Notes: generated by a model not told the origin, from the sequence alone. Shown: positions 11,173-24,100, numbered from the stretch's first letter. The stretch is 64,000 nt of DNA from Dactylorhiza incarnata (GCA_033032865.1 JAWHQI010000099.1:6279501-6343500); one strand, 5' to 3'. Made by a program: numbers and translations.

Positions 11173-11205
11173 TGGTTTTGTCATGACTAGGTCATGACAA
11201 AACCA
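11173..11205. repeat. Perfect hairpin near the G1 5' LTR terminus
   Basis: Arms TGGTTTTGTCATGAC and GTCATGACAAAACCA (15 bp each) surround the 3-nt loop TAG, starting 35 bases from the LTR end. The 3' LTR copy (19327-19359) is identical while neighbouring bases have changed. Confidence 0.9.
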
Positions 11206-12038
11206 TAGAAAGAGCTTAAGACCATGTGAGCTTGGATGAGAAGGGGAAATCCCAGTGGTCTGCATATAACAGTTTTCAGATACCTAGCCTAAGGTTGGAC
11301 TTTAGGGCATTTCCTTGAAACTTGACTCCACCATAGTATCCTTAACCCATTAGGGGTCTCCTTGGAGCACTAGGGACCCATTGGGGTCAACCAAAGAGGC
11401 CAATTTGGCTAAAGTCAACCTTAACCCTAAATTGGTCAAACTAACTCAATTAGGGTCAATTGGCCTCCACCATGCCAGGTTGACCTTGCCCCTACCCTTA
11501 TATGGATATTAGGAACCTAATGGGCCAAAATGCCCCATCATGGGACCTCTAAATTGGCCAATTTATCAAAAGTCAACCTTATCCTAAATTTGGGTCAAAA
11601 TGACCTAATTTACCCAAATTAAACCCAATCCATTTGGGCTGGACCCAATTGAGGTGGTCCACCACCAAATGGGATTGAGTGATACTGAAGTGGACATTTA
11701 ATTTCAGGGAAATCGGCCAGGAGAGAGAGCCTAATTTGGAAGAGAGAGAAAGAAGGGGGAGTTAATGGAGAGGAAGAGGAAACCTTCCATATCCTCCATT
11801 AATGGCACCTTTCATCTCCCCTTGGGGAGAGGAGAAGTTTTCAACCATTCCTCGGCCACATTGATGCCCAGATTCACTCCCCCAAGCCAAAACCGAAATC
11901 ACCTTGATGGCCATTAATGGCATTCAAGGTTGTAACCTCTCCCTCTCCCAATCAAGGCCTTTAACATCTTCAGTGGTTGGAGAGGAGTGAAACCCCCCTC
12001 TTCGCCGAAGAAATCAAGCACCAGAAGCTAGGATTGAC

Positions 12039-12482
12039 ATGGCGCTGAAAGCTCCACCTCCGGCCATGGCGACTCGCCGGAATACGCGCCACCAAGCCCC
12101 CACACAGGTCCGATCCGCCTCCTCTCCCTTAGTGCTAGATCTTTTCATAATTTGGGGCTTGATCCGAGCTCAATTGGGCTCGGATCGTGCTTCCGAAAGG
12201 GCTCGTTTCGAGCTCTCTTTCCCCTCCTCAAACCCGATTCCGACCACCTCCGGCCGGCCAACCACCTCCCTATCGCCGGCCACCACCTCAACGGAGGTGG
12301 TGGTGGCATTGGCTGGCCGGGAAGCGGCACAGGTGGCCGGGAAATCATCATGCAAGGAAGCCCAGGACGGGCTGTCGCGCGCCGTCCGTCCAACGGGGAC
12401 AATGACTAAGAACCGTCGGATTTGCCGTGATCAGCAAGATTTATGTGATTATGTTATATGTTATAATGTTAATTCATTTTGA
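12039..12482 (+). other. Small ORF inside the G1 5' LTR
   Basis: The frame gives 147 residues starting MALKAPPPAMATRRNTRHQAP, rich in Pro, Ser, Thr and Arg. The 3' LTR has the same start (20195), but an indel shortens the frame to 121 residues and moves the rest into another frame. No domain is recognised. The frame may be chance coding in a GC-rich block rather than a gene, because the two copies do not preserve one frame. Confidence 0.25.
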
Positions 12483-12521
12483 ATCTAGAGTAAATGATTA
12501 TGTTATATTCTTATTTAATTA

Positions 12522-13038
12522 ATTCGTCGATCTGAGTAGGATAAATTCACTGAACTAATAGTTGAGTTCGTCGAACGGAACCCGGAGTTTGTCGAACGGA
12601 ATTCATTCGTCGAACACACTCAGGTGTTCGTCGAACTGATTGTTGAGTTCGTCGAACGGAACCCGGAGTTCGTCGAACGGAATTGATTCACCGAAAAAAT
12701 AGTTGAGTTCGTCGAACCGACCCCGGAGTTCGTCGAACGGAATTAATTCGTCGAACAGAATTAATTCAGAGAACTAATCAGGAGTAAATGATTAGGTTAT
12801 AACCTTATTTCATTAATTCGTCGTACGACGTTCGTCGAACGCAGAACATAGTTCGTCGAACGCAGATCATAATTCGTCGAACGCACTGAGGCACGACGTT
12901 CGTCGAACACAGAACATAGTTCATCGATCACAGATCATAATTCATCGAACGCACTGAAGCACGACGTTCGTCGAACGCAGAACAGAATTCGTCGAACGCA
13001 GAACAGAATTCGTCGAACGCAGACTGAATTTCGTCGAA
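12522..13038. promoter_or_regulatory. TTCGTCGAA array in the G1 5' LTR
   Basis: About twenty copies of TTCGTCGAA or one-base variants are present. In the second half they start at 12831, 12852, 12873, 12899, 12920, 12941, 12967, 12988, 13009 and 13030. The spacing is 21 bp with two 26-bp gaps. In the first half spacings are 18 or 21 bp. The 9-mer is symmetric around its central base and holds two CpG sites. A spacing of two helical turns puts the boxes on one face of the DNA, which suggests a protein-binding array. That role is inference. Confidence 0.85.
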
Positions 13039-16000
13039 CGCAGAGACTTGTATTTTATAATAGTTATTTTCTTATTACTGGCTGTAGTTAGAAATAATTA
13101 TAGAAAATACTTAGGGCCCTCTAAAGAAACAGTGGTCAACACCAAAGTTGTAGCCCTTGGAGTCTACTTTATTTTAAAATTGATTTCACCCCAAAAGTAG
13201 TTATGTAGCTCTGTGCAGGTCCATTTTGGTGGTACTGGTCCCTAGTGTAGGACATCCACCATTTCTTGAATAACTTTTGATTGGGTTATGGGATTGACTT
13301 GAAAATTGAAACCTAGGCTATTTACACCTACCCACACATCATACCCAAAGATGAGAATTTTAGGAGAACCTTTTTCTAAGGTTTTTGTAATAATGTCATA
13401 AATTAAACATTAATTAACTATTGGGTCAAATGACCTCCAATGCCCTCCAAATTTTGGTGGGCACTTCTTAGGGTTATCACATGACCCTGGTAAAAATCTC
13501 AGCCCAATTGGAACTGATTTGGTTGGGTAATTTGTCAACCCAAGTTAGGTCAAATTGGGTCAAAGTTAGGGCATGGTGTTTATCTTGGGGTATGGTGGTC
13601 AGAACTCATAACATGAGTTGAAGCCTTGACCACTAGTTTAGGATCACCTAAAACACCTTCATGAGTAAGATGGGGTGCTGTAGAGGTGGATATGCCCTAG
13701 GACCCTAGTTTTAACATTAGGGTTGCTCTTTGAACCTTGTGAAGGACATTGGGTCAAATGTTCTTGAATGGTCATGGAACTTGTTGGATAAGTTCACGGG
13801 ATGTAATTAGGCCCTAGATAATTTTATAAAAATTTTAGGAGCAATTATCCCCTTTGAAATAGATTATAACCCCTTTAGGTAAACTTCTTTTAAGAGATAT
13901 TTACATGCACAAATGATCTTGGATGAAGATGAAATCTTGGTGGTGCCCTTTTAATTATATTTTAGACCCCTGGTAATTTTTGTATAATTTATTTTTTGAT
14001 TTAACTAGGACTTTATCCTCAAGGCACCTATTTTGTCTCAATCTTAAGAAATATAATTAAGGGTCCAAAACTCTCTGGAAAAAATGTGCAACATGGTGAT
14101 AGGACATTTCAGAGCACTAAGAAGCTCTGTGAATTTTTGTAGAATTTTTGGAAATTGATATCAGTAGGCTACTTCACAACATGTGCAAATTAGGAATTAT
14201 TTGGATTAATTATTTCAGTGAGGAAATGATTCCCATAAATTGTGAAACTCTGTAATTAAAGCTTTTCTGGACACAATAGAGGTCTGGTAATTTTTCCCTA
14301 ATTTTAGCATGAGTATTCTTGGTAGTTCCTTCATAAATCTTCAAGTTTGAATAGAATTTAAATATTAAAAATAGAGGACATTTCCTTACTGTAAAATTGT
14401 GATATTCATTACTTACTGTTATTATAGCATGATAGATTTAACTTAATTTTATGAGGATCATGTCTTGAGAATACCTTACACTTCATGTTCATATTCATAC
14501 TTGGCAAATATTGGAGAAATATAAATAAATGCTAAAATGTTGAGGAAAATTATGAATCTCTGGAGTTAATCTTATAATGCCATGATATCCCTCCAGTAAT
14601 AATCTTGTATCACGAGGATGAATATTTGGAGTACCTCTACTTATAAGTTTCATATGGTTAGTTTGGTCTGCGTATAGTAAAAATATGAAATTTGGATATT
14701 TAGGGGCCTACCAAGTGGAAGTGGTATGTAGTTGGTGTACATGGTTAGGTTGAAGAGATTGAAGGTCACCAAAAGGAGTTTAGGTGAGGAGGGTGTGCTT
14801 GGTGAGTTAAGGGTAAAGTTGTGCTCGGGGTTGACGAAAGATCGTCTTTCCCCTTAAGAGGTAATAAAATATGTAGAGTAATTCAAGTGAAGTGTTAAGA
14901 GGGGTAACCTTATGGGTAGATACCAACAACACTAAGTGTCTTGAGAAAAGGAACTTTGGGGTGTCATCCCATTATAGTTCCTAGTACCGTAGTGAGACCC
15001 TTACAGGGTAATCCTCGGGAAGTCCAAAATTAACCATAAACTGTAGGAGTAAGATGTCGTACAAGATTAACTTAACAATACACACACCAACACCCCGTGG
15101 TTACATGAGGTTAGTTGGTTTGGTTTTACGAGCGGTAGGCTCGGTGGTTGAAGCAGCGGACTAGTTAGTCCGGTGAGCTTGTGACTCAGTTGTGTTTGTT
15201 GGTACGGACGAGTTGGTCCGGCGAGTCGGTGGCTCGGAAGGTTATTGATGACGGGCATGTTAGCCCGGGGAGTTTATGAATCGGGATATAGTAGAACATG
15301 ATTGCATGTGCATGAAGGTGGTGGGTCTTCGGTATTGTACGGTCGTTCACACCGACGTCAATACGTTGACTCGGCAAGTGTGGAATTTGCACTTAGCCAT
15401 GAAAGTCTGGTGGTCCAGCCAGTAAGAGTACGCAGATGCTCCGCGGTTTTGCATTGAGGCGTACGATAGGTCTGGGTTAGGTAGTGTGAATACCAACCTA
15501 GAGGTGGACGAGGCCCAACCCACCACTTTCGTTTGCCACTATGGGAGTATCCTGGGAGTCTTGCTAGCTCCAAAAAGGGGGAACTAAAGGTATGTGCGCA
15601 TAGAGTCGAAGTGTGTGAGTTGCACTTGTATGAACATTGCATAAACTGCATACCTTGCATGTCATAACATAAACATTGCATTTCAACCCCTACCCCTATC
15701 GTATAAATTGGTTATGGGACTCTTTATACGATAGGCCCTGCTAAACGACCCCTTGGTCTATAGGTTTGTGTGGGCATTCCTATAAACCAATGTTTACTTT
15801 TTATTTTATACATGTCTTTACTTTCTGCACTTTACTTATTTACCTGCTCTTACTATGCTCTTTTACTGCTTAATTTATATATATATACATGTGTTGTGTA
15901 GACATTCCCTGTACCCCTGTCACCTGCTATTGTTCTACCCCTTGTTGTCCTCCGCTTCATCCTTCTCGCACGGTGCCTAGGAGTCACCGGGGGAGCGGTG

Positions 16001-16458
16001 GGGTATTGGCTTAGTCTTTTTGACTAACAGTCGGTGGACCTTATCATTTTAGGAGACCATGGAGACGGAGCAGCACCAGAGGCCGGTGCAGCACCAGAGG
16101 CCGGTGCAGATGGAGGTGGGGCAGTCTAGTACAGGATCACAGGATTCAGGATCAGTGAGTGATTAGTGGTTAGCTTCCGCGAGTGATCTTGTAGTGAGGA
16201 CATGATGTACAGGGCATGAGCCCTTTATTATTGTTATCTTTGTATTCAGTTATTATCATGTGGACATTCAAATATATATAGCATGTGATTGTGAACTTGA
16301 ACTTATTTTTGTTTGTTTATACTTTTCTTCTTCTGTGATCGATATGGCCGGCAGGATCAGCATTTTGTAGTGGCGACCTTCCCGAGTGAAGTTGTCACCG
16401 CAAAGCAGCGGTTCTGGGCATAAGACCCGGGTTTTTGAAAAAAAAATGGGGTCTTACA

Positions 16459-18335
16459 AAGTGGTATCAGAGCAAACCTCGATCCGAAGAAAAGAAGTCC
16501 ACAAACCCTGGGCCACCCCGCGCGAGTTAGTTTGAGGACAAACTAAGCAGCGGAAGCAATAGTGTGCCCATATGGGGAAATCACATGAAAAAGTCCACTT
16601 TTAACTGAGCCTTCTGACAAGTTTTCTTTTGTAGCATGCGGCGAACCCTGCCCCCAGCAGGGAATACCTCCGGCTGCAAAGATCTCTTTAGATAGTCCTT
16701 TAGTCAATGAGTTAGACTCAACCCCACTAGGACACATGACTTACCATGACAATTTATACCATGCCCTTGTCTGAAATAGACCGTAGGTATAAATTTGATT
16801 AAGGTACGAGGATACCCGAAAGAGATTAAATTAGGAGCTTAACATGAGAGTAGCCACCTAAGCCATAACTCTGATATCCCTACTTCATCTATCAAAGGAT
16901 TATCCAAACTGATAGGACCGCCTTAGGGAGATTGACACATAAGCAGAATGGTAGGGGACTCGTAGATCTCAACCCTCGTACCGGTGACATGATTACAATG
17001 AGACAACCACCACGACAAACACCGAGGGTCGGATAAGAATTGAAGTTCAGAAGGGACCCGTTTGGGATTGGGTGACATGTTGACCCTGATAAGGTTGTCG
17101 TAGAAGGTACCTTGAAGAGTCTAAAGTATGGAGTATACCAACAAGTCTCAAGATAGAACCACAAGTCTAAGGTTGTGTGCCCTAAGAATTGTTTGCAAAC
17201 TTGGGACGAATATAACTTGGTGATATTAAAAGATACTCAGCCCAAAATAGATAGTGGCTTATCTTTTATTTATTGGGGCTTATCTTTTGTTTATTTGGGC
17301 TTACCTTTTGTTTATTGGGCAAATTAATGACTGACTTGGGTTTCCTTTGGATCTAATTTAGAAGATGTTGCGTCGTAAACATAATGATTTTGAAATTGAT
17401 CATATTCGATGTTACTCGGGCGAAGATGAGATTGTTTAACAGTATGTTTGGAATGATGATATGTGGTATTACTAGGACAATGAAAGGACATCGTAGATCG
17501 AGCAACGACTTGACCTTAGTCGAATCATTGGAAATGTAAAGTCGCCATGATTAATCACTTAGGGGTGCCGATGTCCCATTCTAGAAGTTAGGACGGAAAC
17601 TAGGTCATACAAGTTGTAGTTATATTTGAAAGTTCTGGTAGTTTGGGGCATTCAGAAGTAATTAACTCATGAATTGTTAAAAATCACGCCCTATCATGGT
17701 TGAAAATTTTAACTACAATAATAGCCCTTATACCTTGGGAGCTATGATGATGAATAACCAAAGATCTTGGACGATGACTTAATGGAATTAAAATATAGTG
17801 TTTGAGTTTACTATGATAAGAACGATCTAAGTTTATCTTACTTTGGACCATCCGAAAGTGATCAAGACTAGCATATGTGGAAGCGATAGGAATTTGTGAA
17901 ATAAACGTGATGATATTTTCATGATGAAATTGACTTGTGAAAATCTTAGGGTTTCAAAAGAATTTTACCCGTATACCTTATGAATCAAACTCCACATAGA
18001 AAGTGATTGGGGGTCATCTTCAAACATTGATACTAGTGTTGGTTGGTTAACATATGATCATAAGATCCATGTGTACACCCCCTTAAATTCTAAGGATAAT
18101 TGGGATGCTTGATGATGTGATTAGTCCCACTAAATGATAAGAATCGTTTAAAATCATAAAGTTGAGTTGGTTGATGACTCGGGCGTACTCGTAGGAATAA
18201 GAAGTTGATTGTGTAGAGAAGTTTTTATAGAGTCGCTGCCTACCCACATAGATGAGAAATATAGTCACCGGAAAATGGTGTATTGCGGAATGTATATTTT
18301 CTCGAAATGAAGAAAGACATCGTAAGTTTTGTGAT
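16459..18335 (+). other. G1 internal domain, noncoding 5' part
   Basis: No gag, protease or reverse transcriptase could be recognised in any frame. A three-copy imperfect repeat around 17257-17325 (GGCTTATCTTTTGTTTATT-like units) resembles the sequence immediately before the 3' LTR (19277-19292). It may be a duplicated polypurine-end segment. Confidence 0.7.
16462..16473 (+). other. Primer-binding site of G1 (initiator tRNA-Met)
   Basis: TGGTATCAGAGC begins three bases after the 5' LTR end. It is the same 12-mer as in C1. Confidence 0.95.
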
Positions 18336-19205
18336 GCACGGTGAAGGCCAAGTGCAAAAGTCTTTGGAGAACTACCACAGTCACTGCCCGTGTTAGAGTG
18401 GAGTTCGAGGGCATAATTATGGATTTCATACACAGGTTACCACATCCCCACTCCGGGCACAAGTTCGTTTGGAACATCGAGGATAAACTGACCAAGGTAG
18501 CTAGGGTCACCCCGGGCTGGAAGGACGCTCCCGTTGGTATTTGGTGGGATTTGTTGAGATGTTTGTCCATTATCGTGGTGTGACCAGGACGATCGTGTCG
18601 GATCGGGATGAACGGTTTACGGCCAAAAAGTGAAGATCAGTCCAGGCTTATCTGGGCTCTTGGTTGACGTCGGCACAACTTTCCACCCTCAGAGGGATGG
18701 AGGCGCATAATTCTACCTTGGACCCAGGATGAGGATTTAAAGACACTCGGCTCGGAATTTGTGGAGGACACAGATGCCCAGGTGCGACTGATTCGAGTTA
18801 GGATGTTAGAGGCCCAGAGCCGCCAGGTCAGATATTACGATGCGTAGTATCGTCAAGTAGAGTTCCAGGTTGGAGACTGGGTGTTCCGGAAGATATGTCC
18901 GATGCAGGAAGTCTTGCGGGTTTGCAGGCGGAAGAAGTTCAGTCTGAGATAAAAGGGGCTCTATAGGATCCTGGAGTGGATCAGCCCGTTGGCTTATAGA
19001 CTGGAGTTGCCACCGGAGTTAGCGGGATTGCACGACGTCTTCCATGTCTCCTCCTTTAGGAGAGCTATACTACGGCCGGAGCATCAAATTTCTACTATAG
19101 ATGGCCCGGTAGCCTCCGATCGATTGATTCACCTAAGATCCATTAGAACTGGTGTGGCAGTGATAGTCGGTGCTCTTCGAGTCAGAAATAACTTCAATTC
19201 TTAGG
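18336..19205 (+). pseudogene. G1 decayed Ty3/gypsy integrase tail
   Basis: Broken frames recall the C-terminal integrase of chromoviruses. A core segment with IIMDFIHRLPHPHSGHKFVW is followed by KLTKVARVTP (18410-18515). Then come VSDRDERFTA (about 18595-18625), TFHPQ (about 18680) and AQSRQVRYYDA followed by a stop. After these are EFQVGDWVF and AYRLELPPELAGLHDVFHVS (18990-19050). Most of the core, including the catalytic glutamate region, is gone. No reverse transcriptase remains. It shows that G1 came from an autonomous gypsy element, most like Tekay/Del. Confidence 0.75.
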
Positions 19206-19326
19206 GGATGTTACGTTCAGTCACTCTCGGTGAAAACCCCGCGAGCCTAGCCTGAATTTCGAGGACGAAATTATTTTTTGTTTATTGGGATTTGTAATAT
19301 CCCCCAAACAGCTAGACCCCCTAAGT

Positions 19327-19359
19327 TGGTTTTGTCATGACTAGGTCATGACAAAACCA
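19327..19359. repeat. Perfect hairpin near the G1 3' LTR terminus
   Basis: It is identical to 11173-11205: 15-bp arms and a TAG loop, 34 bases from the LTR start. Confidence 0.9.
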
Positions 19360-20677
19360 TAGGAAGAGCTTAAGACCATGTGAGCTTGGATGAGAAGGGG
19401 AAATCCCAGTGGTCTGCATATAACAGTTTTTAGATAACTAGCCTAAGGTTGGACTTTAGGGCCTTTCCTTGAAACTTGACTCCACCATAGTATCCTTAAC
19501 CCATTAGGGGTCTCCTTGGAGCACTAGGGACCCATTGGGGTCAACCAAAGAGGCCAATTTGGCTAAAGTCAGCCTTAACCCTAAATTGGTCAAACTAACT
19601 CAATTAGGGTCAATTGGCCTCCACCATGCCAAATTGACCTTGCCCCTACCCTTATAGGGATATTAGGAACCTAATGGGCCAAAATGCCCCATCATGGGAC
19701 CTCTAAATTGGCCAATTTATCAAAAGTCAACCTTATCCTAAATTTGAGTCAAAATGACCTAATTTACCCAAATTAAACCCAATCCATTTGGGCTGGACCC
19801 AATTGAGGTGGTCCACCACCAAATGGGATTGAGTGCTACTGAAGTGGACATTTAATTTCAGGGAAATCGGCCAGGAGAGAGAGAGCCTAATTTGGAAGAG
19901 AGAGAAAGAAGGGGGAGTTAATGGAGAGGAAGAGGAAACCTTCCATCTCCTCCATTAATGGCACCTTTCATCTCCCCTTAGGGAGAGGAGAAGTTTTCAA
20001 CCATTCCCCGGCAACATTGATGCCCAGATTCACTCCCCCAAGCCAAAACCAAAATCACCTTGATGGCCATTAATGGCATTCAAGGTTGTAACCTCCCCCT
20101 CTCCCAATCAAGGCCTTTAACATCTTCAGAGGTTGGAGAGGAGTGAAACCCCCCTCTTCCTCGAAGAAATTAAGCACCAGAAGCTAGGATTGACATGGCA
20201 CCGAAAGCTCCACCTCCGGCCATGGTGACTCGCCGGAATACGCGCCACCAAGCCCCCACGCGGGTCCGATCCGCCTCCTCTCCCTTAGTGTTAGATCTTT
20301 TCATAATTTGGGGCTTGATCCGAGCTCAATTGGGCTCGGATCGTGCTTCCGAAAGGGATCGTTTCGAGCTCTCTTTCCCATCCTCAAACCCGATTCCGAC
20401 CACCTACGGCCGGCCAACCACCCCCTATCGCCTGCCACCACCTCAACGGAGGAGGTGGTGGCATTGGCTGGCCGGGAAGCGGCACAGGTGGCCGGGAAGT
20501 CATCCCGCAAGGAAGCCCAGGACGGGCTGTCGCGCGCCGTCCTTCCAACGGGGACGATGACTAAGAACCGTCGGATTTGCCGTGATCAACAAGATTTACG
20601 TGATTATGTTATATGTTATAATGTTATTTCATTTTGAATCCGGAGTAAATGATTATGTTATATTCTTATTTAATTAA

Positions 20678-21154
20678 TTCGTCGATCTGAGTAGGAGAAA
20701 TTCACCGAACTAATAGTTGAGTTCGTCGAACAGAACCCGGAGTTCGTCGAACGAAATTCATTCGTCGAACACACTCTGGTGTTCGTCGAACTGATTGTTG
20801 AGTTCGTCGAATGGAATTGATTCACCGAAAAAATTGTTGAGTTCGTCGAACCGACCCCGGAGTTCGTCGAACGGAATTAATTCAGAGAACTAATCCGGAG
20901 TAAATGATTAGGTTATAACCTTATTTCATTAATTCGTCGTACGATGTTCGTCGAACGCAGAACATAGTTCGTCGAACGCAGATCATAATTCGTCGAATGA
21001 ACCGAGGCACGGCGTTCGTCGAACGCAGAACATAGTTCGTCGATCGCAGATCATAATTCGTCAAACGCACTGAAGCACGACGTTCGTCGAATGCAGAATA
21101 GAATTCGTCGAACGCAGAACAGAATTCGTGGAACGTAGACTGGATTTCGTCGAA
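20678..21154. promoter_or_regulatory. TTCGTCGAA array in the G1 3' LTR
   Basis: This is the same array as at 12522-13038 with fewer boxes in its first half. Most boxes keep both CpG sites. Some have decayed to TTCGTCAAA, TTCGTCGAT or TTCGTGGAA. Confidence 0.85.
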
Positions 21155-24100
21155 CGCAGAGACTTGTATTTTATAATAGTTATTTTCTTATTACTGACTG
21201 TAGTTAGAAATAATTATAGAAAATACTTAGGGCTCTCTAAAGAAAAAGTGGTCAACACCAAAGTTGTAGCCCTTGGAGTCTACTTTATTTTAAAAATGAT
21301 TTCACCCCAAAAGGAGTTATGTATCTCCGTGTAGGTCCATTTTGGTGGGACTGATCCCTAGTGTAGGACAACCACCATTTCTTGAATAACTTTTGATTGG
21401 GTTACGAGATTGACTTGAAAATTGAAACCTAGGCTATTTACACCTACCCACACATCATACCCAAAGATGGGAATTTTAGGAGAACCTCTTTCTAAGGTTT
21501 TTGTAATAATGTCATAAATTAAACATTAATTAATTATTGGGTCAAATGACCTCCAATGCCCTCCAAATTTTGGTGGGTACTTCTTAGGGTTATCACATGA
21601 CCCTGGTAAAATTCTCAGCCCAATTGGAACTGATTTGGTTGGGTAATTTGTCAACCCAAGTTAGGTCAAATTGGGTCAAAGTTAGGGCATGGTGTTTATC
21701 TTGGGGTATGGTGATCAGAACTCATCACCATGAGTTGAAGCCTTGACCACTGGTTTAGGATCACCTAAAACACCTTCATAAGTAAGATGGGGTGTTGTAG
21801 AGGTGGATATGCCCTAGGACCCTAGTTTTAACCTTAGGGTTACTCTTTGAACCTTGTGAAGGACATGGGGTCAAATGTTCTTGAATGGTCATGGAACTTG
21901 GTGGATAAGTTCATGGGATGTAATTAGGCCCTAGGTAAATTTATAAGAATTTTAGGAGAAATTATCCCCTTTGAAATAGGTCATAACCTTTTTAGGTAAA
22001 CTTCTTTTAAGAGATATTTACGTGCACAAATGATCTTGGATGAAGATGAAATCTTGGTGGTGCCTTTTTAATCATATTTTAGACCCATGGTAATTTTTGT
22101 ATAATTTATTTTATGATTTAACTAGGACTTTATCCTCAAGGCACCTATTTTGTCTCAATCTTAAGAAATATAATTGAGGGTCCAAAACTCTCTAGAAAAA
22201 TGTGCAACTTGGTGATAGGACATTTCAGAGCACTAAGAAGCTCTGTGAATTTTTGTAGAATTTTTGGAAATTGATATCAGTAGGCTACTTCACAACATGT
22301 GCAAATTAGGAATTATTTGGATTAATTATTTCAGTGAGGAAATGATTCCCATAAATTGTGAAACTCTTTAATTAAACTTTTCTGGACACAATAGAGGTCT
22401 GGTTAATTAAACTTTTCTGGACACAATAGAGGTCTGGTAAATTTTCCCTAATTTTAGCATGAGTATTCTTGGTAGTTCCTTCATAAACCTTCAAGTTTGA
22501 ATAGAAGTTAAATATTAAAAATAGAGGACATTTCCTTACTGTAAAATTGTGATATTCATTACTTACTGTTATTATGACATGATATATTTATCTTAATTTT
22601 ATGAGGATCATGTGTATTGAGAATACCTTACACTTCATGTTCATATTCATACTTGACAAATATTGGAGAAATTTAAATAAATGCTAAAATGTTGAGGTAA
22701 ATTATGAATCTCTGGAGTTAGTCTTATAATTCCATGATAGCCCTCCAGTAATAATCTTGTATCACGAGGATGAATATTTGGAGTACCTCTACTTATAAGT
22801 TTCATATGGTTAGTTTGGTCTGCGTATAGTAAAAATATGAAATTTGGATATTTAGGGGCCTACCAATGGAAGTGGTATGTAGTTGGTGTACATGGTCAGG
22901 TTGAAGAGATTGAAGGTCACCAAAAGGAGTTTAGGTGAGGAGGGTGTGCTTGGTGAGTTAAGGGTAAAGCTGTGCTCGGGGTTGACGAAAGATCATCTTT
23001 CCCCTTAGAAGGTCATAAAATACGTAGAGTAATTCAAGTGAAGTGTTAAGAGGGGTAACCTCATGGGTAGATACCAACAACACTAAGTGTCTTGAGAAAG
23101 GGAACTTTGGGGTCTCATCCCATTATAGTTCCTAGTACCGTAGCGAGCCCCTTACAGGGTAATCCTCGGGAAGTCCAAGATTAACCATAAACTGTAGGAG
23201 TAAGATGTTGTACAAGATTAACTTAACAATACACACACCCACACCCCATGGTTACGGGAGGTTAGTTGGTTTGGTTTTACGAGCGGTAGGCTCGGTGGTT
23301 GAAGCAGCAGACTAGTTAGTTCGGTGAGCTTGTGACTCAGTTGTGTTTGTTGGTACGGACGGGTTGGTCCGGCGAGCCGGTGGCTCGGAAGGTTATTGAT
23401 GACGGGCAGGTTAGCCCGGGGAGTTTATGAATCAGGATATAGTAGAACATGATTGCATGTGCATGAAGGTGGTGAGTCATCGGTATTGTACGGTCGTTCA
23501 CACCGACGTCAATACGTTGAATCGGCAAGTGTGGAATTTGCACTTAGCCATGAAAGTTTGGTGGTCCAGCCAGTAAGAGTACGCAGATGCTCCGCGGTTT
23601 TGCGTTGAGACGTACGATAAGTCTAGGTTAGGTATTGTGAATACCAACCTAGAGGTGGGCGAGGCCCAACCCACCGCTTCCGTTTGCCACTACGGGAGTC
23701 CTGGGAGTCTTGCTTGCTCCAAAAAGGGGGAACTAAAGGTCTGTGTGCATAGAGTCAAAGTGTGTGAGTTGCACTTGTATGAACATAACATAAACTGCAT
23801 ACCTTGCATGTCATAGCATAAACATTGCATTTCAACCCCTACCCCTATCGTATAAATTGGTTATGGGACTCTTTATACGATAGGCCCTGCTAAACGACCC
23901 ATTGGTCTATAGGTTTGTGTGGGCATTCCTATAAACCAATGGTTACTTTCTATTTTATACATGTCTTTACTTCCTGCACTTTACTTATTTACCTGCTCTT
24001 ACTATGCTCTTTTACTGCTTAATTATATATATATACATGTGTAGTGTAGACATTCCATGTACCCCTGTCACCTGCTATTGTTATACCCCTTGTTGTCCTC

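Larger units (their letters stand above)
11139..16458 (+). repeat. 5' LTR of G1 (5320 bp)
   Basis: It matches 19293-24585 along its length, with a few percent differences in the parts compared by hand. From left to right it contains a perfect 33-nt hairpin, a noncoding region, a small ORF at 12039, a TTCGTCGAA array (12522-13038) and a long noncoding tail. I see no other gene in it. Its length is about four times that of the C1 LTRs. Confidence 0.93.

Noticed and set aside
12522..13038. TTCGTCGAA boxes as heat-shock elements
   Set aside because: Heat-shock elements need two bases between TTC and GAA. Here there are three, consistently.
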